The notes beneath the pieces are model-generated. The model was not told where the DNA came from and ran no database searches. It saw only the letters and a list, made by a program, of their open reading frames with translations. A DNA stretch of 50,882 bases, taken from contig CAZOLI010000023.1 in NCBI GenBank assembly GCA_964580675.1, positions 1 through 50,882 of the forward strand, read 5' to 3'. The DNA comes from CAZOLI01 sp964580675 (lineage in GTDB: Bacteria > Planctomycetota > MHYJ01 > CAYXQY01). Shown piece by piece: positions 16,789 to 25,531 of the stretch. The number at the start of each line of letters is the position of its first letter. Position 1 is the stretch's first letter. A program made the translations under genes and the position numbers.

Positions 16789-17766
16789 ATGACAACCACG
16801 GTAATAACGGGCGGTGCGGGATTTCTCGGCTCTCACCTATGCCGTCATTTTCTGGACAAAGGTCATAACGTCATCTGTCTGGACAACCTGTCGACGGGTG
16901 ACCAGGACAACATTGCCGAACTCCTGGAAACGGGTCGATTCCGCTTTGTGGAATACGACGTAACCGATTATATATACGTCGAAGGGGCCGTGGACAACAT
17001 TCTTCATTTTGCCTCCCCCGCCAGCCCCAAGGATTACAGTCGGCTTCCGATCCATACACTGAAAGTGGGCTCGCTGGGCACGCACAAAGCCCTCGGACTG
17101 GCCAAAAACAAAGACGCAACCTTCCTGCTTGCCTCCACTTCGGAAGTATACGGTGATCCCGAGGTACATCCACAGCCGGAATCGTATCGAGGCAGCGTGG
17201 ATCCCCTCGGTCCCCGGGGCGTGTACGATGAGGCCAAACGGTTTGCCGAAGCCCTGACCATGGCGTACCACCGGAGCCACGGTCTGGACACGCGAATTGC
17301 TCGAATTTTTAACACGTACGGAACGAACATGCGTCTTGACGACGGTCGTGCCATACCCAATTTCTTCCGGCAGGCACTGCAGGGCAAGGACCTGACGGTA
17401 TACGGGGACGGGACACAGACCCGGTCCTTCTGCTACGTCTCCGATATGGTGAAGGGCATCGACGACCTGCTGACATCTGAATTAAACAAACCGGTAAACC
17501 TGGGAAACCCGGACGAAATGACCATCAACGAACTGGCGGAACAAATCATCGAGGTAACCGGCAGTGACAGCGGCATTACCTACGAACCGTTACCGCCCGA
17601 TGACCCGGAGGTTCGGCAGCCCGACATCTCCCGTGCACGGGAAGAATTAAACTGGACCCCGGAAATCGACCTGAAGGAGGGTTTACAGCAAACGATGAAA
17701 TACTTCCAGAACAAACTTCAGTCCCGGAAACAGCAAAACTCGACGGACGAAACAAACGATACGTAA
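16789..17766 (+). CDS. UDP-glucuronate decarboxylase (UDP-xylose synthase)
   Basis: Extended short-chain dehydrogenase that oxidises and decarboxylates UDP-glucuronate to UDP-xylose for surface glycans. The N-terminal NAD motif is GGAGFLGSHL. The catalytic Ser/Tyr/Lys are in ASTSEVYGDP and YDEAKRFAEA, and RIFNTYGTNM, YGDGTQTRSFCYVSDM and the Arg-rich C-terminal segment are those of the UXS family. An upstream TTG frame extends to 16750; the ATG at 16789 gives MTTTVITGGAGF, the normal start. About 325 residues is the bacterial size. galE follows after 57 bases, so both probably supply nucleotide sugars for the same polymer. Confidence 0.87.
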   Translation: MTTTVITGGAGFLGSHLCRHFLDKGHNVICLDNLSTGDQDNIAELLETGRFRFVEYDVTDYIYVEGAVDNILHFASPASPKDYSRLPIHTLKVGSLGTHKALGLAKNKDATFLLASTSEVYGDPEVHPQPESYRGSVDPLGPRGVYDEAKRFAEALTMAYHRSHGLDTRIARIFNTYGTNMRLDDGRAIPNFFRQALQGKDLTVYGDGTQTRSFCYVSDMVKGIDDLLTSELNKPVNLGNPDEMTINELAEQIIEVTGSDSGITYEPLPPDDPEVRQPDISRAREELNWTPEIDLKEGLQQTMKYFQNKLQSRKQQNSTDETNDT

Positions 17767-17823
17767 AAAAGCACGCTCTCCCGAACTCATCGTTTTGAAC
17801 TGAAATACCGGTACACGTAAACG

Positions 17824-18798
17824 ATGGCCACTCTTCTGGTAACCGGCGGGGCCGGTTACGTCGGTTCACACACCGTTCACGACCTCGCCGACCGGAACCA
17901 TGAACCGGTCGTGTTTGATAACTTCTCCCATGGACACCGCCCTGCCATAGACTCTTTTCCGCTCGTCAGGGGGGATCTTCGACGCCCCGGGGACATTCAG
18001 AAGGCCTTTCGGAACCACGCCATCGATGCCGTTCTCCATTTTGCCTCCTCCGCCCTTGTTGGTGAATCCATGGAGAATCCGGGTTTATATTACGAGAACA
18101 ACGTCCTCGGCACACACAACCTGCTACAGACGATGATCGACGAGGACGTGCGCCGCATCGTCTTCTCCTCCTCCGCAGCGGTATACGGGCGTCCGGACAC
18201 CACGCCGATTCCCGAATCCGCAGACCGATCCCCGATGAATCCGTACGGAAAAACCAAACTGGCCGTGGAACATATGCTGGAGGACTTCGGGACGGCCCAC
18301 AACCTGGGTTACGTTTCCCTCCGTTATTTCAACGCCGCCGGAGCCTGGCCCGAACGTGGACTCGGGGAAAACCACGATCCCGAAACTCACCTGATCCCCA
18401 AACTATTCGAGGCGGCTCTCAAGGAGGAAGAAACATTCGCCATCTACGGAACGGATTTTCCGACCCCGGACGGTACCTGTGTCCGGGATTTCGTCCACGT
18501 GCGGGATCTCGCGGACGCCCATGCCACCGCACTGAAACATCTGGAACCCGGGACGGAACAGGTATACAACCTCGGCACGGGAGACGGGTACTCGGTCCGG
18601 GAGGTGGTGGAGAAAGCCCGGGCCCTTGTCCCGGAGGAATTCACGGTCAAACAGGGAGACCGCAGACCGGGTGATCCCCCCGAACTCGTGGCCGACCCCT
18701 CCCGCATCAAACGAGAATGGGACTGGGAACCGGAATGGAGCTCGCTCGAGGAGATCCTCACCTCCGCCTGGGAATGGCACAGCAAAAAATTTACATAA
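17824..18798 (+). CDS. galE: UDP-glucose 4-epimerase
   Basis: Interconverts UDP-glucose and UDP-galactose using tightly bound NAD. Seen are GGAGYVGSHT at the N-terminus, the catalytic serine in SSSAAVYG (about 120), the YGKTK Tyr/Lys pair (about 141), NPYGKTKLAVE, RYFNAAGA and the sugar-binding GTDFPTPDGTCVRDFVHV. The 324 residues are the usual bacterial length. Start ATG at 17824. Same strand as the UXS gene 57 bases upstream. Confidence 0.93.
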   Translation: MATLLVTGGAGYVGSHTVHDLADRNHEPVVFDNFSHGHRPAIDSFPLVRGDLRRPGDIQKAFRNHAIDAVLHFASSALVGESMENPGLYYENNVLGTHNLLQTMIDEDVRRIVFSSSAAVYGRPDTTPIPESADRSPMNPYGKTKLAVEHMLEDFGTAHNLGYVSLRYFNAAGAWPERGLGENHDPETHLIPKLFEAALKEEETFAIYGTDFPTPDGTCVRDFVHVRDLADAHATALKHLEPGTEQVYNLGTGDGYSVREVVEKARALVPEEFTVKQGDRRPGDPPELVADPSRIKREWDWEPEWSSLEEILTSAWEWHSKKFT

Positions 18799-18820
18799 CC
18801 GGCGCCCCATCCGGTCAATC

Positions 18821-18869
18821 CACGGATTGCTGATCCGTGCCCCGAACCCTGAATCGTTGAAACTCAGGG
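18821..18869. other. Two tandem hairpins between galE and gltX
   Basis: First hairpin: CACGGAT (18821-18827), loop TGCTG, ATCCGTG (18833-18839). Second: CCCTGA (18847-18852) with TCAGGG (18864-18869). Neither is followed by a U-tract. They may end the galE transcript or belong to a gltX leader. Confidence 0.4.
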
Positions 18870-18950
18870 AAGAAACAGAAAAATAAGTAAGAAAACAATG
18901 ACCGTAGAAAAGACCGTTTTATCTGATCACCGATTGCACCGGGCAACGTC

Positions 18951-20423
18951 ATGACGGATCAACACAACAGCGATAACGTTCGTGTGCGGATTGCGCCAAG
19001 TCCCACCGGTGTCCCACACGTGGGCACAGCATACGTGGCTCTGTTTAATCTTGCTTTTGCCCGACAGCAGGGTGGGGAGTTTCTTCTTCGCATTGAGGAC
19101 ACGGACCGGGAACGGTCCGAGCGCCGTTACGAAGAAAAAATTATGGACGGCCTCCGCTGGCTTCACCTGGACTGGGACGAGGGACCCGAGAAAGGAGGAC
19201 CCGCCGGTCCCTACCGGCAGTCCGAGAGGAGCGATACATACCGAACCCATGCCGAAGAACTCGTCGAAAAGGGAAAGGCCTACGAATGTTTCTGTTCGGA
19301 GGAGCGTCTCGAAAACCTCCGAAAAAAACAGGAGGAGGAAGGAAAGGACATCGGCTACGACGGCAAATGTCGAGATCTGTCGGAAGAGGACGTTCGTGAA
19401 AAAAAAGCAAACGGCGAATCCTTTGTGATTCGTCTCCGCTCCCGGGATGACGGGGAAACCACTTTCAGGGATCTTGTGCGGGGTGAAATTTCCGTGGCAA
19501 ACAGCGAAGTCGACGATCAGGTACTCCTGAAATCAGACGGGTTTCCCACCTATCACCTCGCCAACGTGGTCGACGACCACCTTATGGGCATTTCCCACGT
19601 GATGCGGGCGGAGGAATGGGTTTCCTCCACCCCCAAACATATTCAGATTTACGAAGCGTTCGGCTGGGAACCACCGGAATTCGTTCATCTTCCCCTGCTC
19701 CGTAACGAGGATCGAAGCAAAATAAGCAAGCGGGAAAATCCGGTTTCCATCCTCTGGTACAGAGACCAGGGCTACCTTCCGGAAGCTCTACTGAACTTCC
19801 TTTCCCTTATGGGATTCAGCATGCCGGACGAGCGAGAACTTTATTCCTTTGACGAACTCGTGGAGGCGTTCTCATTTGACCGCCTGCGAACGACCGGGCC
19901 CGTTTTTGACGTGGAGAAACTGGACTGGGTAAACGGCAATTACATCCGCGACCTGGAGGTGGATGAACTCGCCGACCGGTTAATGGAGGGGGGATTCGCC
20001 CCGGATGAACCGGAAACGGTCCGGGCGGTCGTTCCCCTGATACAGGAACGCCTGGATACCCTCGCCGATTTTGACGAGTGGGCGGACTACTTTTTCCGTG
20101 ATCAACTGGACTGGGAAACCGATCTGTTTCTGGATCGATGTGACTCAATCAACGAAGCCGCGGAGATTCTGGAACAGACCATCGAGATTGTCTCCCGGTA
20201 CGACCAGTTCGAGGAATCGGACCTGGAAGATCAGCTGCGTGACCTCGCCGAGGAGCTCGATGTGGGAGTGGGGGCGGTGTTTATGACGCTTCGTATCGCG
20301 CTGACCGCCAAAACGGAAACGCCGCCGGTTCTCGAAAGCATGGACGTTCTCGGGACCGAAAACGTGGTAAACCGACTGAACAATTGCCTGAATACACTCA
20401 AAGAAGAATCGAATAATGAATAA
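18951..20423 (+). CDS. gltX: Glutamyl-tRNA synthetase
   Basis: Class I aminoacyl-tRNA synthetase charging tRNA-Glu. RIAPSPTGVPHVGTAY carries the HIGH-type motif (HVGT), LLRIEDTDRERSE follows, and SKISKREN is the KMSKS loop. A zinc-binding pattern CFC ... YDGKC lies at about residues 110-140. The C-terminal anticodon-binding half is acidic and all-helical. At 490 residues it is the usual bacterial GluRS size. Whether it also charges tRNA-Gln cannot be decided here; no gatCAB or glnS is in the window. Confidence 0.95.
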   Translation: MTDQHNSDNVRVRIAPSPTGVPHVGTAYVALFNLAFARQQGGEFLLRIEDTDRERSERRYEEKIMDGLRWLHLDWDEGPEKGGPAGPYRQSERSDTYRTHAEELVEKGKAYECFCSEERLENLRKKQEEEGKDIGYDGKCRDLSEEDVREKKANGESFVIRLRSRDDGETTFRDLVRGEISVANSEVDDQVLLKSDGFPTYHLANVVDDHLMGISHVMRAEEWVSSTPKHIQIYEAFGWEPPEFVHLPLLRNEDRSKISKRENPVSILWYRDQGYLPEALLNFLSLMGFSMPDERELYSFDELVEAFSFDRLRTTGPVFDVEKLDWVNGNYIRDLEVDELADRLMEGGFAPDEPETVRAVVPLIQERLDTLADFDEWADYFFRDQLDWETDLFLDRCDSINEAAEILEQTIEIVSRYDQFEESDLEDQLRDLAEELDVGVGAVFMTLRIALTAKTETPPVLESMDVLGTENVVNRLNNCLNTLKEESNNE

Positions 20424-20569
20424 TCAGCCGGGGCGGCGGAGTCAGGTGTTGTTGCATCATTCAGTGGTCGGAATTACAATGATACGCCAGATTTCTTTCT
20501 GCCGTACCTACGCACCACTCGACGAATCACTCGACCCCTTTGTTCACGATATTCCCTAATGCAATCGTT

Positions 20570-21187
20570 ATGCCCAATCCCGAAACGTTAGAGCAGAAGC
20601 AACCCAAACTTCAGCAACTTCCGGACGACGACGAGGGCATTGGTGACTGGCTCAGCAAGCGACTCGTCGAAAATCGCATGATTCTGATCTCCGAACCGAT
20701 CTCCGACACAATCGCCCGGAAGGTGGTTTCGCAGGTCATTCTTATGGATGAGGAAGACAACGAAACCCCAATTTCCGTCTACGTCAATTCGCCGGGCGGA
20801 AGCGCCGATTCCGGTTTTGCCATCTACGACATTCTTCAGTTTGTCCAGTCACCGGTTCGAAGCCTCTGCACCGGTCTTTGTGCAAGCGCGGCGGTGCTCT
20901 GCTTTCTGGCTGCTGACGACGATAAACGTTACTCACTGCCAAACAGCCGTTTCCTTCTTCACCAGCCCCGAACCGTGGTTATGGGATCGGCGAGTGACAT
21001 CGATATCGGTGCCACCGAAATTGTTCGGCTCCGGGACCGATACAACGAAGTGGTGGCTGACGTCACCGGACGGGACAAAGAACAGGTGGAGGAAGACTCC
21101 GACCGGGACTTCTGGCTGGAAGCGGACGAGGCGCATGATTACGGTCTCGTTGATAACGTTATTACCAGCTACTCGGACTTTGAATAA
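20570..21187 (+). CDS. clpP: ATP-dependent Clp protease proteolytic subunit
   Basis: Serine protease subunit of the Clp degradation machine. The catalytic triad is intact: Ser106 in GLCASAAV, His131 in LLHQP and Asp180 in DSDRDFW, and VNSPGGSADSGFAIYD is the conserved oxyanion strand. GLCASAA replaces the usual GQAASMG, and the substitution of Met by Ala after the serine is a minor oddity. The open frame begins with a TTG at 20540; I choose the ATG at 20570 (205 residues), which matches the family. The N-terminal stretch is acidic. No clpX, clpA or tig is adjacent. Confidence 0.93.
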   Translation: MPNPETLEQKQPKLQQLPDDDEGIGDWLSKRLVENRMILISEPISDTIARKVVSQVILMDEEDNETPISVYVNSPGGSADSGFAIYDILQFVQSPVRSLCTGLCASAAVLCFLAADDDKRYSLPNSRFLLHQPRTVVMGSASDIDIGATEIVRLRDRYNEVVADVTGRDKEQVEEDSDRDFWLEADEAHDYGLVDNVITSYSDFE

Positions 21188-21207
21188 CGATTCCAGCACA
21201 CGGATCC

Positions 21208-22059
21208 GTGGAAGAAATCGATGCCGGTAACGCAAGAGTTTCCTTTCCGGAGGACGCTCTATTTAAACTCGACGGCGGGGCGATGTTCGGCGTCGTGCCG
21301 AAACCGCTCTGGTCCCGGAAAATTCAGGCGGACGACCGAAACCGAATACCGCTGATCGCCCGGCCGATGCTGGTCCGAACGGACGACAGAATTATTCTGG
21401 TCGACACGGGCATCGGCGACAAATGGTCCGACAAAGAACGAGACATTTATGGAATCGAACCGGTAAACGGGGGTCTTCCGGCCGCACTTGAACACCGAAA
21501 CATTCAACGAACAGACGTCACGGACGTCGTCCTCACCCACCTGCACTTCGATCACGCCGGTGGAACCACCTACTACGACGAATCGGACGATCTTCAGCTG
21601 ACCTTTCCCAACGCCACGCACCACGTGCAGAAGGACAACCTGGAATGGGCTCGCAATCCAACCGAACGGGACAAAGCAAGTTACCGGGAAATTGACTTTG
21701 CTCCCCTGATCGGTGACGACCGTCTTCACCTTCTCGACGGGGACACCGAATTGTTTCCCACGGTGGAAACCATTCGCGTGGACGGACACACCGAGGGGCT
21801 GCAGATGGTTCGGGTAAACGGCTCCTCCGAAACGGTGCTTTATCCGACGGACCTGATCCCCACCGCTGCTCATCTGGAACTTCCCTACGTAATGGGATAC
21901 GACCTCTGGCCCCTGACCACACTCGAACAGAAAAAAAAGGTCCTGCCGTCGGTCGTGGAAAACGAGACCAGAATCGCTTTTGAACACGACAGAAAACATA
22001 CCGTTCATACCCTAAAAAAGGAGGACGACACGTACGTCCTCAAAGACAGAATTATTTGA
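21208..22059 (+). CDS. MBL-fold metallohydrolase
   Basis: Metallo-beta-lactamase fold hydrolase of 283 residues. The dinuclear metal motif THLHFDHAGG (about 110-119) is complete, with DTGIGDK before it, VDGHTEG later (third histidine) and LYPTDLIPTAAHL carrying the bridging Asp. This architecture is shared by N-acyl-homoserine lactonases, quinolone-type hydrolases and many uncharacterised enzymes, so the substrate is not predictable. The start is a GTG at 21208, 21 bases after clpP, so the two may be cotranscribed. No signal peptide is seen, so it is cytoplasmic. Confidence 0.85.
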   Translation: MEEIDAGNARVSFPEDALFKLDGGAMFGVVPKPLWSRKIQADDRNRIPLIARPMLVRTDDRIILVDTGIGDKWSDKERDIYGIEPVNGGLPAALEHRNIQRTDVTDVVLTHLHFDHAGGTTYYDESDDLQLTFPNATHHVQKDNLEWARNPTERDKASYREIDFAPLIGDDRLHLLDGDTELFPTVETIRVDGHTEGLQMVRVNGSSETVLYPTDLIPTAAHLELPYVMGYDLWPLTTLEQKKKVLPSVVENETRIAFEHDRKHTVHTLKKEDDTYVLKDRII

Positions 22060-22180
22060 ATTTCCCGATAAAACTCCCTCTAATATGGTGTTGGAGGGCG
22101 CTGTCATTCCTCGGGTGATGCAGCGTCATCCCGGTATTTTCCGGACGATATTTTCTGGAGATCAAGGTTCATTGAAGGAA

Positions 22181-23818
22181 ATGGACGCCTACCTTTTCCT
22201 CAAACAGCCGAGCGGCCTCGAAAAAATTCCTCTCAAGGGGGAGGAAATAACAATCGGCCGCCTTCCGGAAAATGAAGTAACGCTGCAGGATGGCAAAGTT
22301 TCTCGCCGTCACTGTAAAATTCACCAACAGAACGACGTCGTCCGGATCCAGGACCTGAACAGCTCAAACGGAACCGTCGTCAACAAACGACCGGTCGACG
22401 AATGTAACCTACGTGAGGGTGACCAGATCATTCTCGGCGACTCCGTCCTCTACTTCAGCCAAAACGAACAGGGACCCGAAAACATCGGCACGGAAAACCA
22501 GCTCTCCACCGATTCCAGCTTTGTGAAACAGCTGGACGAAATACCGGACGATTACCGGATGGACTTCCAGGAATCGATACAGGAGGAAAGCTCCTGGACG
22601 GAAAACGACAACCAGACCGTAGCCGAAAGCATCACGGAAGACCCCACGGAGAAAGGAGATAAAGACCGTTTCCTCCTCCTGTATCAGCTCGGCAAAACAA
22701 TAAACACACGAATGGACCTTGAGGATGTCCTCAGGGTGACGGTGGAATCCATACGTGACGTGTTCTCCCCCCGGCGCTGTGTCATATTGATTTCGGACGA
22801 AGAAAGCGGTGAATTAATCCCCCGCGTCGCCTGGGAACGAGATCGGGGATTCGTTGATGAAAACGAGGTGGAAATCAGCTGGACCATTGCCAGCCGCGCC
22901 ATCGACGAAAAAGTTTCCGTCTTCGCGGCGGACGCCCCGAGCGATCCGCGGTTTAACAAGGGACGAAGCATCATTGACTACAACATCCGTTCGGCCATGT
23001 GCGTTCCTCTCTGGGAACAGGACGACGTTTTTGGCGTTATCTACGTGGACGACGACGACGAAGGGCAATCCTTTCACGACGAAGACCTCGACCTGCTCAC
23101 CGCAATCGGCAACCAGGTTGCTATTCGCATCAAGCAGGAGAAACTTTTCGAGGAGTTAAAACAGGAAGCGGTCATTCGGCAGAACTTCGAACGTTTTCAC
23201 TCTCCGGACATTGCCGAAAAAATCCTCGAACAATCCAGGGAGGGCAAGGAAATTCAGCAGGAATTACAGGAGGAGATCCTTTCGGTATTGTTTGTCGACA
23301 TCGAAAAATTTACCAATATTGCTGACGTACTGGACCCTCTCGAAGTGGCGGATATCCTGAACAAATTCTACGATTCCATGAGCGAAATCATTTTCGACCG
23401 GAAAGGCGGGGTTAATAAGTATATTGGTGACAACGTCATGGCCATTTTCGGGGCCCCGATCGAAACGGAGGATCATGCGGATCAGGCCGTAACCGCCGGA
23501 GCAGAAATGATTCGAGCGGCGAAGAACCTGAATGACGAGCTGCCCGAACACATCCAGTTCCGGGTTCGTGTCGGGATTAACAGTGGTCAGGTTGTTCACG
23601 GGTACGTCGGTTCCAGAGAGGTAAAGGAATTTACGGTTATCGGTGATCCGGTAAACGTTGCGGCCCGTCTGGAGGAACAGGCTGATCCGAACACCATGCT
23701 TATCGGCCAAAAAACAAATAGCCTCCTGAACAATCATACGGAAACCCGCAAATTCGGCTCATTCTCCGTTCGCGCTCGTCAGGACGACGTGATCGCGTAT
23801 CGCGTCCCGGTCGATTAA
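22181..23818 (+). CDS. FHA-GAF-class III adenylate cyclase
   Basis: Signal-transduction protein of about 545 residues. An N-terminal FHA phosphothreonine-binding domain (IGRLPENEV, SRRHCKIH, LNSSNGTVVN) is followed by an acidic linker, a GAF domain (about 170-325, with CVPLWEQDDVFGVIYVDD), a short coiled coil and a class III nucleotide cyclase domain (about 390-540). Cyclase residues are present: LFVDIEKFT and GDNVMAIFGAP hold the metal aspartates, NKYIGD the lysine, and NVAAR the Asn/Arg pair. The frame is open from 22085, but the first 32 residues are basic and outside the FHA fold; I choose the ATG at 22181. FHA suggests control by a Ser/Thr kinase. It converges on a histidine kinase gene. 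Confidence 0.87.
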   Translation: MDAYLFLKQPSGLEKIPLKGEEITIGRLPENEVTLQDGKVSRRHCKIHQQNDVVRIQDLNSSNGTVVNKRPVDECNLREGDQIILGDSVLYFSQNEQGPENIGTENQLSTDSSFVKQLDEIPDDYRMDFQESIQEESSWTENDNQTVAESITEDPTEKGDKDRFLLLYQLGKTINTRMDLEDVLRVTVESIRDVFSPRRCVILISDEESGELIPRVAWERDRGFVDENEVEISWTIASRAIDEKVSVFAADAPSDPRFNKGRSIIDYNIRSAMCVPLWEQDDVFGVIYVDDDDEGQSFHDEDLDLLTAIGNQVAIRIKQEKLFEELKQEAVIRQNFERFHSPDIAEKILEQSREGKEIQQELQEEILSVLFVDIEKFTNIADVLDPLEVADILNKFYDSMSEIIFDRKGGVNKYIGDNVMAIFGAPIETEDHADQAVTAGAEMIRAAKNLNDELPEHIQFRVRVGINSGQVVHGYVGSREVKEFTVIGDPVNVAARLEEQADPNTMLIGQKTNSLLNNHTETRKFGSFSVRARQDDVIAYRVPVD

Positions 23819-23860
23819 CGAGCCAGGGAAAGAGAAACCGTCGCCTCCGTTATGTGCGGG

Positions 23861-25447
23861 TTATTCCTCATTCCCCACACCCGGAGCCACGGGCAGTGAA
23901 AACGAAAACCGCTTGCGGACCGAACCATCTTGCCGGTTCTCCTGAATATCGAGCTGTGTGTTATGAGCGTTGAGGATCTGGTCCACAACCGTCAGCCCCA
24001 GGCCGTAATGCTCATCCCGTGTCGACACGAAGGGGTTTTTGAGTCGGTCCGGATCTCCTTCCGGAAGTGGTTCTCCCCGGTCCTCCACGCAGACGGATAG
24101 ACGCGGACCAAATAATCCGTTTCGGGATTCGAGCCGAACCCGAATCGGCTCCCCCGCGTCCCCGGACGAGCTTTTCCCGTTCCTGGCTTCCGCCGCATTG
24201 ACCAGCAATTCCTGAAACACACGCCGCAATCCCTCCCGGTTTCCCAGAACCGGCGGGAGGTCCGCTGAAGCATCCAGGACCACGTCTAACCCCCCCTTCC
24301 ACTCCCCATTCAACCGGCGGAGGCCTTCGTGAACGACTTCGTCCAGGGAGACGGGACCCTGATCCATATCTATTTCCTCGGAAAACATCTCCATTCCCCG
24401 AACCAGTTGTTCAAGGTCCCGGGACACCTCCTGGATCTGCTCCGGGATATACAGGGAAGCCTCCGAAGACGCGGTTTTCTGTCGCTTCCGTTTCATGAGA
24501 TCTGACAGTACCTTTATGGACTGATTTGCTTCGTGAAGGTGATGCCGAAGTGTGGTCGCGATCTCCCTGCAGGCTTCGGTCCGGACCTCCTGTTTTCGGT
24601 CGTTCCACCGCTGTTGAAAAAGCCAGGAAAGACCCGCACCAAACACAAGCAACATGGACACACGACCCACAAACTGAGGACCGAGCCGGAATTCACCTTC
24701 CAGAACAAGTGGCCAGATCAGAGCCATCCCGATGGCCCCCACCACAAGTCCCACCGGAACCAGAAAAAGACGCCGCAGAGAGGAAACCCGGTTCCCGAAA
24801 AACCCCTCGTGATATATTAGGACACCGGCGCCGATAACGAGCAATCCGGGCGTGCGGGAGGGAATTCGAAAGAGCGTAAGCCCCATCAAAAAACCACCGA
24901 GGACAATCGAAACAAATCCCGACAGCAAAACACGGCGACGGCGATCTCCGTAGGCGTTTCTTGCATATCCTCCGCCAATGGCTTTCTGTAGAAGAAAAAA
25001 CGGATACGGGGAAAGCAGCAGTAGATAAAGGCCGTCAATAGAGGACAATTCAAGAAATCTTTTGACGCCCGAAACAACCGTGATCAAAAGAGCCCCCCCT
25101 CCGTACATGACACACAGACCAAGAAGGGTCCCGTCCGCCCATCCAAACCGTTCCTCCTCCGTAAACTGTTTTTTGGCTGTTCCAAAAAAACAGAAGACCG
25201 CCCCGGCCACGGTTATTCGTGAACACACGTCCGTCATATCCGATGCCATAACACCGATCAATGCCTCCCGTCCATACCCCTCGGTGAACGATGTTGCAAT
25301 GCCAAGAAGAGCCCAGAACAGGAGAAACACATGAAAAAACCGGTACGGGCCTCCCCCGGAAATCCGGTGATCCGAATACAGGGTGTGATAGATTTCCCGG
25401 CAGGAGACAACGGCCAGAGCACTGATAAGTACGACGTCCGTATCCAT
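23861..25447 (-). CDS. Multi-transmembrane sensor histidine kinase
   Basis: Orphan sensor kinase of about 528 residues. The first 285 residues hold about eight or nine hydrophobic helices, forming a membrane-embedded sensor without a large external domain. The dimerisation/phosphoacceptor region reads IATTLRHHLHEANQSIKVL, where a histidine pair replaces the usual HE/D-LR-NP form. The ATPase domain has ELLVNAAEA (N box), VCVEDRGEPLP and YGLGLTVVDQIL (G boxes). Two ATG codons stand in tandem; AGGAGG is better spaced for the second (25447). No response regulator is adjacent. The ligand is unknown. Confidence 0.82.
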   Translation of the reverse strand: MDTDVVLISALAVVSCREIYHTLYSDHRISGGGPYRFFHVFLLFWALLGIATSFTEGYGREALIGVMASDMTDVCSRITVAGAVFCFFGTAKKQFTEEERFGWADGTLLGLCVMYGGGALLITVVSGVKRFLELSSIDGLYLLLLSPYPFFLLQKAIGGGYARNAYGDRRRRVLLSGFVSIVLGGFLMGLTLFRIPSRTPGLLVIGAGVLIYHEGFFGNRVSSLRRLFLVPVGLVVGAIGMALIWPLVLEGEFRLGPQFVGRVSMLLVFGAGLSWLFQQRWNDRKQEVRTEACREIATTLRHHLHEANQSIKVLSDLMKRKRQKTASSEASLYIPEQIQEVSRDLEQLVRGMEMFSEEIDMDQGPVSLDEVVHEGLRRLNGEWKGGLDVVLDASADLPPVLGNREGLRRVFQELLVNAAEARNGKSSSGDAGEPIRVRLESRNGLFGPRLSVCVEDRGEPLPEGDPDRLKNPFVSTRDEHYGLGLTVVDQILNAHNTQLDIQENRQDGSVRKRFSFSLPVAPGVGNEE

Positions 25448-25531
25448 CATCCCCCTCCTGTTCGTAAACGATCGCGTTAAAATTGCAACCTGACGTAAAC
25501 TACAACCGTCCCGGGTGTATAATAGAAAATG

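Noticed and set aside
20540..20569. TTG start 30 bases upstream for clpP
   Set aside because: The added residues have no family counterpart and the ATG at 20570 gives the expected length.
22085..22180. Upstream ATG for the FHA-GAF-cyclase
   Set aside because: The 32 extra residues are basic and lie outside the FHA fold; the ATG at 22181 starts directly at the domain. The upstream ATG cannot be fully excluded.
25451..25531. Sigma-54 type promoter before the multi-TM histidine kinase (TTGCAA seen)
   Set aside because: The GG expected twelve bases before the GC is TT, so the GG-N10-GC rule fails.
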